Source: Siphonodentalium dalli
Lineage: Eukaryota > Mollusca > Scaphopoda > Gadilida > Siphonodentaliidae
Length of the DNA stretch: 64,000 nucleotides
Direction: 5' to 3'
NCBI GenBank assembly: GCA_032622095.1
Contig: CP136064.1
Location: 149,421,819 to 149,485,818 of the forward strand
A program made the translations under genes and the position numbers. Below are positions 47,501 to 54,352 of this stretch, piece after piece; position 1 is the first letter of the stretch, and the number at the start of each line of letters is the position of its first letter. The notes beneath the pieces are model-generated. The model was not told the origin of the DNA and ran no database searches. It saw only the letters and a list, made by a program, of their open reading frames with translations.

Positions 47501-50500
47501 CTTAACCCTTTGGCAAGTAGAACAACATTCATTTCATCGAACAGTTCTCAGGCGGAACAAGATTTAGGTCGTTTACGGCAGTTTCAGGTTAATACTAAGT
47601 TATCTTGTTGATAACTTCTAAAAATTGTCTCCTGAAATGGTGCACGTGATGACATTTAATGACGTCGCTGTGCTAACTAATCAAAATGGCTGCATCTACC
47701 AGTAATACTACACAAATATTACTGCGGTGCATGCACAATAACACAATATTTTGTTTCCTGCACATATGGCAGTGTTCAACTATTAGGCATAATACAGATG
47801 GCCTTTAAATAGCCTAGCAACCGGCAGCGATCTATTCTGGGGTTATAAGCAAACCTTGTTCGTCCACATATTATATGTTATTAATTGGTTGTTTCCATAT
47901 TGGCCGAGTTATGAGACCGAGGCCTCATAACTCGGTCAATGTGGAAACAACCAATTAATAAGTATTTTATTAATTAGCAACATTGGCAATAATTGTTTCA
48001 CAGGATGAATATATTAACATAGATATACCATTGTCAGTGTGTGCTTTATTAATACATTAACAATTATTCCAGCAATTTTTATTCTTGTGAACTTTGTGAA
48101 GAACTTGCAGTGATTTCACAGTACTGTCAGTTTCCACTGGGAATGATATTCATAAGGATGTAGTTCATCCACGTGCATGTATATTTACTCCCAAAAACAG
48201 TGACTGTCCGTAATTTATCCGAAACTCAACTGCAATCTATCTTCCGTCGACCCAATATTCTTTGCCGATCGAGCTAATTACGTATGACGTCATTTACGTT
48301 AGCTTGACTTATTGGCCGCGTTTTCTACTTATTGGCCGACTTTTTGTTACTTATTGACCGCGTTTTCTACTTATTGGCCGACTTTTTGTTACTTATGACG
48401 CGGGCAGCGTTCTACTTATTGCGGCCGATAACCTGTAGCTAATTAATAAATATGGGAATAGGGAGTGTTTGTCTGCTCTGATGATAGGTCCTATTAATAG
48501 GATTTTCATACTGGGTCTCACTCCATTTATTTGGTAATATGACTGCTATAAAGTGATCAATTTTATTATTTACACTGATTCGTACTGGTTATTAACTTGT
48601 ATGTAAGATTTATTTGTTATAATATTGTTCAGTATATTTGCAAAACACCCATGGATATGACGTCATTTGTATTAACGAAGTTACTGCCAAAGGGTTAACA
48701 ACCCAAATAAAAACAAGATGTTGTTCTCTCTTAATTTAATCACTCGGTTTTTAATGTTGGATGATATCTTCAATTAGTAATATGTTCTTTCTTCTCAAAT
48801 TATATGCACATTTTGCAGTCTTGTGGTAGAAGTGGATGAATGTCTCTGTGACGATGACAAAGAACACGAAACTCAGACAAATTGTAAGTTAATCTGTGAT
48901 GTTAGCCCTTTGATTACTGAATGGATTTTCCCACTCTGTTATAAAAGTATACATTGGACCGATCCATTCTTCATTTGTTAGGATGCTCAGATACTATCAT
49001 TTTGTCCAGTTGAGATTTTTGTGTCAACTGACTACAAATACATAGCAGTCTACACCGGTTCCATGTTTATGTCTTCTAGATTAAGATGGCACCAAGGTGA
49101 CTAATTTTTCCAACATCGCATAAATATCAGTTCATCCAGGTTCATCACATCAAATTTGAAAAGCCTGAGTCAACTGATTTGCATGTAAAGTAAACCAAAC
49201 AACTTTTCGGAACTTTAGGTATTGTTTGATTTCAAAGGGAGTCGAGGTGACATGTTTCTGACCAAAAACAAATTTAATTAAATCAAACTTGTTAAATCCT
49301 TATGAAAATCACAAAAATCCCCAGAAATTAAATATTTATAGTGATCTAGTACACTCAAGTACTGTAACTAAGAGACAACCGCAGGTCCCTGGACCCTAAC
49401 AGCAGCACAATGCTTAATATTTCTCAATGTCACTTTTCTCTCTAGTTTTCAAAGTCTTCAGAAAATCGAGAGGTTCTGTAGTCATAGAAAAGAACACGAT
49501 TCCAGTCAATATGAAGCGCAAACAGATCTGTGACAAAAGCAGCAGGTAACTAATAAACTTTAACTCCTTGATTACTGAATGCATTCACCAAATCAATTAT
49601 ATAAGTATCCATTCTTCATCTTAGGGATGAACAGAGATCCATCAGATACTAAAAGCAGGTGACAGGCCAAGAAACTGTCTAATGATTTATTCAAAGCTCA
49701 AAATAAGCGGCCAGTCATGGTCAATGTCCGGTGAAAAATGGCCTATGTCCAGTGCACTTTTGAATCTGTCGGACATTCTGTCCAATGCAAAATATGCAAA
49801 TAATCTTCCATTTTCTATTAGTTGAAGTTTTTAATTTAATTCAGTGAGTCATTAGCCTAATTACTTCCATGTGTTAGCCCATATATATTTATGGACTCAA
49901 TTTGATATGTGAAGGGGTGTTGGTTAATACATTTTTAATGAGTTTGTACATATATGACAACTGATTGTTTCACTCTATAAGATCAAATTATATATCTTAT
50001 GGTTAGATTTGAGTGACAGGTAGGCATTAAAATGTGTATCACTAGTATGGATTCAAAGATTTAGCTTTTGTAAGAACTGTTGGTTGGTGGGGATATTTTT
50101 AGCAGGTTGAATATTGTTCACATACAAGGAACTCATGCTTGAATACAGTATGCTATTATCGTATAACCACTCCAAGGGAGTGAACTCTAAATAGTCACTT
50201 ATATCACGCCACACCAGTATAGCATAACAGTCTTCCTGGATCGATCATTATAATATTGAACACAGTTCTAACCTCAGTGGCGAGGTGACATCTTAATCTG
50301 TTTTGGGAGACATCTATCTGCTATTTTGTAATACTCAGGCACCTGGGAGCCAATGTCCTGTCAACATTGATATAACTAGTCACCGTTTTGATCAAGCTGG
50401 ATTCAGTTCTTTCCCCACATAATACATAGACAGGCTCCACATATAAATAATTAAACACATAAAGGTATGAATGATATTTGACATTGAATTGTCATGTAAA

Positions 50501-52139
50501 TCATAAATAATAAAGGATCATCGACTGTTGGTTATTTGTAAATTCGGAGAGTAAGCCACATGTCCTGTCATTGTGAAAATTTTACAGGTACCATTCTGAA
50601 ATGACCAGCTCCATCCATTTGGTCCCTGTCATTTTGACAGGCAGTAACAAAAAATGATTTTGAGCCTTGGAATCATTCATTTGTAGGAATGATCAGCTAA
50701 AAGTTCCAGAAGAGACTAAGGATTAGCACATTCCTATAAATTAATCAATGGGAATCAAGTACTGTAACTAATCATTAACACGCTGACTGCCGACTCTCAT
50801 TCAATTACATGCAAATAGTATGAGATAACTCGGCAGTCAACATGTTAACTAATATTTAGTTATCAAAGGTTTTAGCTCATTTATGCAGATTTTCCCAACA
50901 ATAAAATGTTGCCCTGAATGCCAAAACATGTAATTCCATTCCTTTTGATGGACTTGGAACCAGTTCTGATACCACTTGCTACCCACTTCAGTTCTGCTAT
51001 CTTTTAGAAGATATTCAACCACACAGTGTATATGATCAGATATTACTTGTGAGTTTACTCTCATTTCAGTCAAAAACACCCTGCTTATTTCATGCTAAAT
51101 ATTGATAGGAAAAGTTAAATATCAGACATTTTTGACATTATGAAGTCTGGAATTCCCAATTGCATAGTTACAAACATGAAACTTATTAACATTGTGGCTG
51201 TGAATATGGTGGGAGGATATAGCTATGTCCCTGTAGCAACTCATATCTGGTCGCAGTTATACCATGTAATTCAGAGAAAGCCATAACGGTAATTTCACAA
51301 CTATTCCACATTTCAGCAAAAGTTAACTACAGAAAAAATATAAATAGTGGGTCTGATTACTTGTCATGGACTGTCTATTTCCCAAACCGCGGGATTCCAC
51401 ATCAGTAGCACCCATCAGAACTCACTATTAGAAGCCTCAAGATAAAAATGTTCTATCAAAGCGATTAACGTAACAAAAAAATGTGGCGTAATTTGGGGGA
51501 AGCCTGCACACTTCCAGGAAATAACCTTTCAAGAAGACTACGATTGACTCAGTATGTCAGTATGACTCTGAATGTATGTTTCCACAGACTGAGCAAATAT
51601 ATGCTTTCTATCAGAGCTTATAATTAACGGAAAACTGGTTCTCTAATCCTGCTAGTACTCATTAACAAATACAAGCTGTCGACTGTGTTGGCTATACGTT
51701 ATTTATGCACATATAGTTGAAAGCCGAAAAACATGACCGAAGACAAATTGTGCAAGGTTTGTCAACAGAAGAGCAGAGGTTTTTTTTACATGTGCATACC
51801 AACAGGTTAATTGATGAGTTTTATCTTTGATGATATTTACTGAGTACTGTGTAATAGATCAAGTATGATATTCAACTTATCCGTTTCTTTGACAGCAGTG
51901 ATTCATCAGAGGACGAGAGGATAAAGGAAGCAGCTATTTCTAACGAGGACATCTTCAAACCATATGTCAAAGTTAATGAGCTGACACCCAAAGAAGACAA
52001 TGTAGATAGCTGCGAAAAAGATTCTGCTAAGCAGAAAAAGAAGAAAAAGAAAAAGAAGCATAAACATTGTTCTGACAAGACTGTGAAAAACGAAGAAAAC
52101 TCTGACACAAACCATGTTCAATTAATTGATAAAACGTGA
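20389..52139 (+). CDS. CUSTOS: CUSTOS (C12orf43) homologue, six-exon host gene, complete coding sequence
   Basis: Join of 20389-20533, 44254-44305, 47380-47478, 48819-48883, 49446-49545 and 51896-52139. The exons total 705 nt, giving 234 residues plus stop. All five introns are GT-AG and every exon phase matches its neighbour, which is strong evidence for the model. Seen in the protein: an N-terminus MSAPSVAVSDETDSS followed by an acidic Ser/Asp stretch and ERLREA (26-30); STPEFRKHIAKKL at 81-93; NFFKVFRK at 120-127; a second Ser/Asp/Glu patch SDSSEDERIKEAA (155-167); and eight consecutive lysines (201-208), a likely nuclear localisation signal. As I recall the vertebrate protein, it has the same order: MAAPSGTVSDSES, TPEFRxHVAKKL, FRLFF and a Lys-rich tail, over about 260 residues. 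CUSTOS is reported in Xenopus as a nuclear-envelope-associated beta-catenin binder that tempers Wnt signalling; that role here is inferred from family. The ATG was chosen by similarity to the family N-terminus. The frame is also open upstream to about 20335. Confidence 0.9.
20612..20700 (+). repeat. Left inverted repeat of a possible MULE
   Basis: It contains GTCACATCGTCACATGGGCC, AAAAAGCCACATTTCAATTT and GGTCAAAAGGCCACA. The reverse complement lies at 26985-27073 with about 80% identity over 80 bp. Together they bound a 6.4-kb segment with MULE transposase sequence. They may be terminal inverted repeats or two unrelated insertions; no target duplication was found. Confidence 0.5.
20876..21096 (-). 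pseudogene. LINE C-terminal tail (3' part of split frame)
   Basis: Reading minus from the insertion boundary: LNCSLNQGYRDILFSDLTES, then ITIKLLLGQCEGLSADTELL and HNFVRSSGISQSVSKQ before TGA. The leading LNC directly continues HYI from the other side of the nested element. Confidence 0.75.
21097..22445 (-). mobile_element. Nested MULE-like DNA transposon (1.35 kb) inside the LINE
   Basis: Terminal inverted repeats of 26 identical bases, starting CAGACGATTGGGACCTTGG, lie at 21103-21128 and (complement) 22413-22438. The flanks carry TTGAGAA on both sides (21090-21096 and 22446-22452), a 7-bp target duplication that may be 9 bp with one mismatch. Removing the element plus one copy restores the LINE codons HYILNCS. 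A transposase fragment at 22007-22210 resembles MULE proteins. The termini are internally tandem: GACGATTGGGACCTTG is repeated two to three times at the left end. Confidence 0.82.
22007..22210 (-). pseudogene. MULE transposase C-terminal fragment
   Basis: VTIMDYVKATWLESTVW and EWCVFGRSIRMNNDIED align by eye with KLVDYMRRQWIEG and SWSVYGQSTRTNNHVEGWH in the 26.2-kb transposase. Shared are the W-x-V-[FY]-G-x-S-x-R-x-N-N-x-[IV]-E signature and its spacing. The frame has no upstream catalytic part and stops soon after, so it is a decayed copy. Confidence 0.65.
22446..23110 (-). pseudogene. LINE RNase H domain and zinc knuckle (5' part of split frame)
   Basis: The frame reads SPNAELYGLRLGL (catalytic Glu), TFVISDSKSALQTIY (catalytic Asp) and ILKWIRGHTNIMGNDLADIA with AKEA (His and final Asp), the RNase H fold order. 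The first catalytic Asp strand is missing. After a linker comes PKCSCGEQGTIQHYIL, the Cys/His knuckle. The apparent start is a GTG inside an already open frame and is not a real start. Translation beyond HYILN runs into the inserted transposon. Confidence 0.85.
23186..24290 (+). mobile_element. Tandem-repeat element family C with Helentron-like ends
   Basis: The 5' end has a hairpin CCCCCGACTTGAAAAGTCGG, and its arm CCCCCGAC is repeated inverted near the 3' end as GTCGGGGG (24233-24240). Between them are three tandem units (starts 23231, 23404, 23752) that begin CCGTCCGTACAAACATTTTG. Each contains GATTTAGCTGATATTTGGTA (the shared core), CACCAGAGTTATGGCCCTTT and, in the longer units, TTTCCAGATGATAGCGTGAG. 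It is non-coding. Confidence 0.7.
24300..24990. other. No gene recognised
   Basis: AT-rich intronic sequence between the family C element and the MULE transposase exon. Confidence 0.5.
25075..26706 (+). pseudogene. MULE-type transposase, two exons, one frameshift, N-terminal catalytic part missing
   Basis: Exon A (25075-25206) encodes LTDDEDGHVFRCTKCKKKVT and GCFFHLSQAVWWKCQKLGLA, then donor GCG|gtaaga. Exon B starts at 26211 after ttatattgcag and continues in phase as IAYKMKRDTHQLVRQLMALP, FLPASEV and SWSVYGQSTRTNNHVEGWHR. GCFFHLSQAVW..VQ.LGL..Y and RTNN.VEGWH are hallmarks of the MULE transposase domain. An extra G near 26493 breaks the frame after REQQPG; it resumes as LYKLASILHQEAALL and runs to TGA at 26704-26706. 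The upstream DDE acidic residues are not seen. An AATAAA follows at 26823. It may once have moved a MULE such as the one suggested by the inverted repeats at 20.6 and 27.0 kb. Confidence 0.75.
25528..25883 (+). repeat. 31-bp minisatellite inside the transposase intron
   Basis: About eleven imperfect copies of a unit combining GAGACATCCAGGCTC and ATAACCATAGCCTAAT. One copy is expanded internally near 25750. It sits wholly within the intron at 25207-26210. Confidence 0.9.
26823..26828 (+). terminator. Polyadenylation signal of the MULE transposase
   Basis: AATAAA lies 117 bp after the transposase stop codon, with A-rich sequence following. Confidence 0.5.
26935..27073 (-). repeat. Right inverted repeat of the possible MULE
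   Basis: It carries TGTGGC(C/G)(T)TTTTGACCAAAT phrases three to four times, ending GTGACGTTTTGACCTGCTCC and TGTATA. The outer 80 bp match the reverse complement of 20612-20700. Tandem phrases inside the arm are typical of this window's foldback termini. Confidence 0.5.
27411..27650. mobile_element. 240-bp MITE with 50-bp inverted repeats and TA flanks
   Basis: The left arm starts GTTATTATCTGTTCCTTAAT and includes CACTGTAGGTGAGGGTCC. The right arm is its complement with about six mismatches over 50 bp. TA lies immediately outside both ends, as for Tc1/mariner-type insertions. No coding capacity is seen. Confidence 0.78.
27693..27749. repeat. Inverted repeat, 17-bp perfect arms
   Basis: CAGTTTTGAATTCGCGC (27693-27709) and GCGCGAATTCAAAACTG (27733-27749) are exact complements around a 23-base spacer that repeats TTGAATTCGC. 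Confidence 0.85.
27926..28054. repeat. Long near-perfect foldback, 44-bp arms
   Basis: The left arm, from TTATACAATGTTGTGTACAG to CTTGTACGAGTCCAG, pairs with 28009-28054 with only about three mismatches across a 39-base spacer. The two open frames here are mirror products of the palindrome. Confidence 0.85.
28299..28397. repeat. Foldback with repeated GAGTCCAATATGAC
   Basis: GTGACGTCACAGAGTCCCGA with AAAAAGTCATATTG on the left pairs loosely with CAATATGACTTTTT and CCAGGACTGTCAC on the right. Between them (G)GGAGTCCAATATGAC occurs twice; a related CGTCCAATATGAC is at 27983. Confidence 0.6.
28398..31718 (+). mobile_element. Family A tandem array, 3.3 kb, with higher-order 1.42-kb duplication
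   Basis: It has about 20 units of 150-165 bp. Each is built of CATCTTGGATTT, CTTTGCATGACTAAATCC, GGCGCGGGCTACAGGTCGTA, TCATGAAATTTGTCATGGAT, GACATGTAGATGGGAACGAG, and TTTTGGGGTC plus GGCCAAAAAACATGGCCGCC. Two unit types (TTTTACTCTTTGCATGAC and TTCAAAATTCAATCCATTGG) alternate. The family's 3' terminal sequence closes the array at 31620-31718 and also occurs inside it twice (29183-29271 and 30600-30688). The segment starting at 28477 recurs at 29893 with only small indels. The 5' terminus is missing. Minus-strand frames reading SHAKSKIQDGCW are repeat products, not proteins. Confidence 0.85.
31720..32800. other. Intron 1 sequence without recognised genes
   Basis: AT-rich sequence. Short frames (31819-32091, 32448-32772) show no domain signatures and no convincing splice sites. 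Confidence 0.5.
32808..33905. mobile_element. Foldback-type element with CCGAAGGTCCAATACT phrase arms
   Basis: The left arm (32808-32975) repeats phrases such as CAATACTCCGAAGGTAAAAT and TCTACAAAGGTCCAATATTC. The right arm (33710-33905) repeats the complement: GGACCTTTGAAGTATT, GATCTTCGGAGTATTGG and GGACCTTCTTATTATTGGG. The interior has two minus-strand frames (33071-33265, 33304-33579) with no family I recognise. The arm phrase resembles the GATTGGGACCTTG ends of the nested MULE at 21.1-22.4 kb. Confidence 0.6.
33910..35045. other. Intron 1 sequence without recognised genes
   Basis: AT-rich. A short duplicated phrase, CCAG(G)ATCTCCAAATCTTG and CCAGGAACTCCAAATCTTG, lies at 34104-34190. Nothing coding is supported. 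Confidence 0.5.
35049..35216. mobile_element. MITE-like inverted repeat element, 168 bp
   Basis: The arms TTGAAACCATTGTTATGTAA(ACA) and (TGT)TTATATAACAATGGTTTCAA match as inverted complements over 23 bp with one mismatch. It is non-coding. Confidence 0.72.
35375..35412 (+). repeat. Short interspersed repeat; inverted copy at 43935-43977
   Basis: TGCTCATTACAAGGCAGAAT with CAAGTCTCTTTAAAAA is found as its reverse complement near 43940-43977, a match of about 35 bp. The element type is unknown. Confidence 0.65.
35641..36325 (+). mobile_element. Family A remnant (diverged subfamily)
   Basis: Four diverged units carry CCATCTTGGATTT, CTCTTTGCATGACTAAATCC, a CACACCCTACAG box and (T)CATCACCAAACTT. 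They lack GGCGCGGGC. The same subfamily appears inside the 28.4-31.7 kb array near 29040 and 30470 and at 43.0 kb. No terminal sequences are present. Confidence 0.72.
36340..37000. other. Intron 1 sequence with TCGAAA-rich patch
   Basis: Short TCGAAAA phrases recur between 36535 and 36735 (GTCGAAATC, TGTCGAAAAAC, TGTCGAAAAATT, TTCGAAAGG). No gene was recognised. Confidence 0.5.
37005..37048. repeat. 24-bp perfect palindrome, repeated
   Basis: A perfect palindrome centred on TTTCAGCTGAAA spans 37005-37028. Its central AGATTTCAGCTGAAATCT recurs at 37031-37048. It includes the E-box CAGCTG twice. Confidence 0.85.
37060..37920. other. Intron 1 sequence without recognised genes
   Basis: No conserved frame. 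The last 60 bp (CACCTGTTATGGCCCATTGT) resemble the GAGTTATGGCCCTTTTT box of family C just before the family A element begins. Confidence 0.5.
37924..39306 (+). mobile_element. Family A element with both ends (Helentron-like, non-autonomous)
   Basis: The 5' end has a hairpin GCTCAACTTAC-TTTT-GTAAGTTTGAGC (37925-37951) followed by CGTCCGTCGTGCGTGTGT and GTCAACAATTTCC. About eight 155-165 bp units follow. The 3' part, ATTAGCACCTTTCCTATTCC to CCATTAAATTATTCC, leads to AAGTTGAGCT (39275-39284). That is the exact inverted copy of AGCTCAACTT at 37924-37933. A terminal hairpin AGTGTCATTGACACT and TTCAT follow. Subterminal inverted repeats plus a 3' hairpin fit Helentron-associated (HINE) elements. 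No Rep/helicase is present. Confidence 0.75.
39310..39978. other. Intron 1 sequence without recognised genes
   Basis: No conserved frames or repeats were recognised between the family A element and the hAT element. Confidence 0.5.
39987..41045. mobile_element. Non-autonomous hAT transposon, 1,059 bp
   Basis: The ends are CAGGGTTGGGG on the left and CCCCAACTCTG on the right, extended by long (T)GTAATCGATTAC phrase arrays on both sides. The element is flanked by a perfect 8-bp target duplication CCGCAGAC (39979-39986 and 41046-41053). The terminal CAG(G/A)GTTGGG and the 8-bp duplication are standard for hAT. The interior (about 40150-40870) is AT-rich with no transposase. Confidence 0.9.
41060..42265. 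other. Intron 1 sequence; possible SINE body remnant at 41520-41550
   Basis: AGGTGCTGTGGCCGAGATGG at 41531-41550 resembles the AGGTGCTACCATGGCCGAG of the SINE at 42.35 kb, so part of a second SINE copy may lie here. No coding frame is supported. Confidence 0.4.
42272..42664 (-). mobile_element. tRNA-headed SINE
   Basis: Read on the minus strand it starts GTCGGTAGAGTACTGGTCTT and continues CGGGCTAGCGAACCAGG and GATCGCAACCTGG. This is a degenerate tRNA with A-box-like (GTCGGTAGAG) and B-box-like (GATCGCAAC) promoters and a CCAGG/CCTGG T-stem. A non-tRNA body follows. The element ends in a short (GATACA)n tail, seen as CTGTATCTGTATCTG near 42279-42293. A similar tail with TCCCAATCTGG lies at 4035-4078. 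No target duplication was identified. Confidence 0.65.
42665..42870 (+). repeat. About 110-bp tandem duplication (TTGGTTGGGTT units)
   Basis: ATTGGTTGGGTT, TTATTGGCC(C)TTGGTTG, (C)TCCCAACCATTGGAATTAT and AAGTTGGCC occur in order twice (42690-42768, 42790-42860). A weaker third block lies on the other side of the SINE at 42225-42270, so the SINE may have inserted into this array. Confidence 0.6.
43013..43345 (+). mobile_element. Family A fragment with 3' end
   Basis: One diverged unit (TTTTACTCTTTGCATGACTA, ACATCCCTCATTTG) is followed by the family's 3' terminal block. It ends GTTGAGCTACATGTATAGTG and TCATTGACACTTTCAT, with an ATGTAT insertion before the terminal hairpin. Confidence 0.75.
43532..43629 (+). 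repeat. Exact 49-bp tandem duplication
   Basis: Two identical copies of ATTGGCCCAGATATAGTCAT plus ATATAATCTCTTTAAAATG and TCAACA lie head to tail, suggesting a recent duplication. Confidence 0.9.
43630..44253. other. End of intron 1, no gene recognised
   Basis: AT-rich sequence leading to the CUSTOS exon 2 acceptor. It contains the inverted copy (43940-43977) of the short repeat at 35375. Confidence 0.5.
44254..44305 (+). CDS. CUSTOS: CUSTOS exon 2 (52 nt microexon-sized)
   Basis: The acceptor is tttttatattccag|GT and the donor is CTCAG|gtagta. The translation, MKQSNISKNDEHKKSL, ends in a split Arg codon. It supplies the SLR that precedes the TPEFR exon, as in the vertebrate protein. It is too short for an ORF scan and was found by matching phases 1 and 2 on either side. 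Confidence 0.8.
44334..46565 (+). mobile_element. Family A element with both ends, in CUSTOS intron 2
   Basis: The 5' hairpin is GCTCAACTTTAC-TTT-GTAAAGTTTGAGC (44334-44361), followed by CGTCGTGCGTGTGTGTGT. About thirteen units follow, with GCACGGGCTACAGGTCGTAC replacing the GGCGCGGGC of other copies. The 3' part has AAGTTGAGC (46534-46542), the hairpin AGTGTCATTGACACT (46546-46560) and TTCAT. The first base lies 28 bp after the exon 2 donor. It is non-coding. Confidence 0.78.
46570..47379. other. Rest of intron 2
   Basis: An exon-like frame at 47195-47266, preceded by a good acceptor (ttttattttag), reads NNGATCNFTRELCDASDYYF but has no donor and no CUSTOS match, so it was not called. Confidence 0.45.
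47380..47478 (+). CDS. CUSTOS: CUSTOS exon 3 (TPEFR box)
   Basis: The acceptor ctttctctgtgactcag has a strong pyrimidine tract. The donor GACAG|gtgagt is close to consensus. It encodes HSNHNEAKFEHDPDSTPEFR followed by KHIAKKLTSYLD, the most conserved block of the family. It is the exon that identified the gene. Confidence 0.93.
47878..47961. mobile_element. Foldback with 35-bp arms
   Basis: TTATTAATTGGTTGTTTCCA and TTGGCCGAGTTATGAG on the left pair with CTCATAACTCGG and TGGAAACAACCAATTAATAA on the right, with two or three mismatches, in CUSTOS intron 3. Confidence 0.8.
47967..48449. mobile_element. Possible 480-bp MITE with internal 44-bp tandem repeat
   Basis: TTATTAATTAGC (47969) and GCTAATTAATAA (48436) are inverted copies at the two ends. 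At 48307-48420 a unit of CTTATTGGCCGCGTTTTCTA and CTTATTGGCCGACTTTTTG is repeated about two and a half times. No transposase is present. Confidence 0.5.
48819..48883 (+). CDS. CUSTOS: CUSTOS exon 4
   Basis: The acceptor is cacattttgcag|T and the donor is AAATT|gtaagt. It encodes LVVEVDECLCDDDKEHETQT, an acidic linker between the TPEFR block and the FxxF block. The first codon is completed by the AG carried from exon 3 (Ser). Confidence 0.85.
49446..49545 (+). CDS. CUSTOS: CUSTOS exon 5
   Basis: The acceptor is cttttctctctag|T and the donor is AGCAG|gtaact. It encodes FFKVFRKSRGSVVIEKNTIP and then a basic VNMKRKQICDKSS. The FFKVF segment aligns with the FRLFF segment of the vertebrate protein. 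Confidence 0.87.
49546..51895. other. CUSTOS intron 5, no further gene
   Basis: AT-rich intronic sequence. A minus frame at 50849-51079 shows no recognised domain. Confidence 0.5.
51896..52139 (+). CDS. CUSTOS: CUSTOS exon 6 (last coding exon)
   Basis: The acceptor is ccgtttctttgacag|CAG. A second AG three bases on (51898) makes a NAGNAG site; either choice keeps the frame and changes only one Ser. The exon encodes SDSSEDERIKEAAISNEDIF, an octalysine tract and a hydrophilic tail ending at TGA. Two antisense open frames over it (51872-52121) are shadows of the lysine codons. Confidence 0.92.
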
Positions 52140-52384
52140 CAAAACTTGTGTTGTTTTATTATTGATTTGTAGTTTATCCCATTTAGGTGAAGCCTCCTTT
52201 GACTCAGCCAGCAGTGACACTGATAGGGTCAGGTTACTACGTTTATTACATTAAGCAGTTTTAGACCATGGACTTGTCTTTTCAACTAATGACATTGAGT
52301 GTGGGTGTGACGGAAAATTTATTATGATATTATAGTATGGTACACATAGTGTCGATGTCCAGACTGACCAGTAATATGTCCATT

Positions 52385-52495
52385 CATCTGTCTAGGTGTC
52401 TGTCCATCAGACACTTTGCGCATGGTTCGATAACTAACACATTTTCTTTCCAATCGGAAGTTATGGCCCTTTTTCAATTTTTTTTATTTTAATTA
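52385..52495 (+). repeat. Family C-like remnant
   Basis: GTGTCTGTCCATCAGACACT, TTTGCGCATGGTTCGATAAC and GAAGTTATGGCCCTTTTTCA follow the same order as the CCGTCCGTACAAACATTTTG..CAGAGTTATGGCCCTTTT unit of the 23-kb element. It is diverged and lies in the CUSTOS 3' region. Confidence 0.4.
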
Positions 52496-52535
52496 TATAT
52501 ATTTTATATATATATTTTTTTAGATTGAATTCCTT

Positions 52536-52541
52536 AATAAA
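52536..52541 (+). terminator. Possible CUSTOS polyadenylation signal (AATAAA)
   Basis: This is the first AATAAA seen downstream of the CUSTOS stop, about 400 bp on, with another overlapping a few bases later. It lies in very AT-rich sequence, so a chance match is possible. Confidence 0.4.
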
Positions 52542-52699
52542 AAATAAATTGATAATAAAAAAATTTCTTCCAATGAAATTACTCGGGGAACCCAAGTACT
52601 GATAATCACATACAGGCCTTGGATGGTGGGTACTTTCCAAGTCACCCTCCCACCTTCTACCCCCACCCCCCTCATTTTGGAAAATATTAACCCCAAACC

Positions 52700-54350
52700 C
52701 ATTCCATGTCTTTGAACCTTTTCGATTATTAAATAACTATATTATTTTGATATCACACATTTGCAACAAGATAAATAGAACTGCTTACACTATGATAGTG
52801 TTAACAGGCTCTATAGTTTAACCCTTCTCTTTTGACCCAAAAATTCCAATAGTTTGAGTTATTTTGTACAATTACCTATACTACTTTAGTACAGAACAAT
52901 ATAATCTATGATCCTGATCATAGCAATTTACTATCGCCAAGGGATGGGTTAAAGGATTTATTCGGTCTAGAAACTACCAAACGCAATCGGAAAGCCGTCC
53001 CTGTTGTGATTAAAATGACCCAAGTCCCATTCCGATCACATAATAAATAAGCCGAAAAATTAATAAATAATACCATCACCGATATTCAGAGATTTCCGTG
53101 ACTAAATTACGAATGACGTAGTTGTGGGCGAACAAATTAAAAACACAGATTTGGAGCCGGAGTTTGTATTGTGCCAACTACGATTACGAAATCGTAGTCC
53201 GCCGATACTAAAATGCGGAATCTGTGTGCGCGCGCAGTGTATATATAGATTGCATCACTATGCGATGGGTTATTTCAGTAAATTAAGATAGCGTAGTTCA
53301 CTTTGGAAGTCATTACCGTATAGCAGATCATATACTTATATTAATATAATTATTAGTACCGCATCTGATAGTTGCTTTTGCAGAAATTGTTTGTTGAATC
53401 AATGCTACTATTGTGCTAAATTTGAGAGTCACTCAGCGGCTATTCATCATGCAGTGTTTGGACTATACAATGGATCCATAGTGAGTGGTAATACATGGCA
53501 GCAGACGATCGCATCAACTTTGTCATAAGAAGCTCCCAAATGTTATAAAACACTAGGTGGAATTATCTATCAGGTGTTTCATTTGTTGTTCGTTGTAAGT
53601 TATTTCCAAGTTCTCAATTATTCAAATATTCGAATGCCACCATGCCAAATACAGATCACCATTATAAAGTATCTCCAAAAAGACAACACAGTTCACAATT
53701 TAGAACGCTCTTTATTGTCTACCGCTTTTGGGAGATGGAAGCATGGCCGCTCTTTATATTTAAATGTCACAATACCACATACAAAATCACCCATGACATC
53801 TCGAAATAGATCACGTTCGTAATTGAGGACGCTCTTTATTGTCTAACGCGATGAAAACATGGACGCTCTTTATTAGAGGCAATCAATGTATTTTTCTAGG
53901 CTAACAACAATTAAAAACTTCCTCTCTAGAAAGTCAATATCTGCCATCAAAACGGAAAATAAAACAAACAACAAACACAAACTGAAAAACAAAGCCCGGC
54001 TAGCCTCCAATTTAAAAAAAATGTTGTTATGCCAAAGTGCATGCCTAATTAATAATTATTGTAGTTTAGACAGTGTTTTGTGTTTTCGAGTGAATTCTTT
54101 TGTTTATGCACTGATCGTATCTTGACTGGAAGGATTTTAACACGGTTTGCACTTCTCCACACAAAATGTTTCGTGTGAAGAAACAGGCATGAACGTTATT
54201 GTGACGAATATAAGCCATCATGATGCATGTACTAGTATAATAACAATCACCTTTTTAATCAAACCCCATTTGTGTTTAATTGTACTCCTATATCACACAA
54301 CGGAATGAGACTAGTGTATAAACTGGCCTCTGAAATTTGTACCATACAAC
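52700..54350. other. No gene recognised; short local repeats
   Basis: A hairpin ACTACGATTACGAAATCGTAGT lies at about 53176-53198. A phrase (G)GACGCTCTTTATTGTCT with ATGG(C/A)CGCTCTTTAT recurs four times at 53705-53870. A TATATATA beside a GCGCGCGC run lies at 53228-53250. No frame shows a domain. Confidence 0.5.
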
Positions 54351-54352
54351 GA

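Noticed and set aside
51872-52121. Antisense Phe/Leu-rich frames resembling membrane proteins
   Set aside because: They are the complement of the lysine-rich CUSTOS exon 6.
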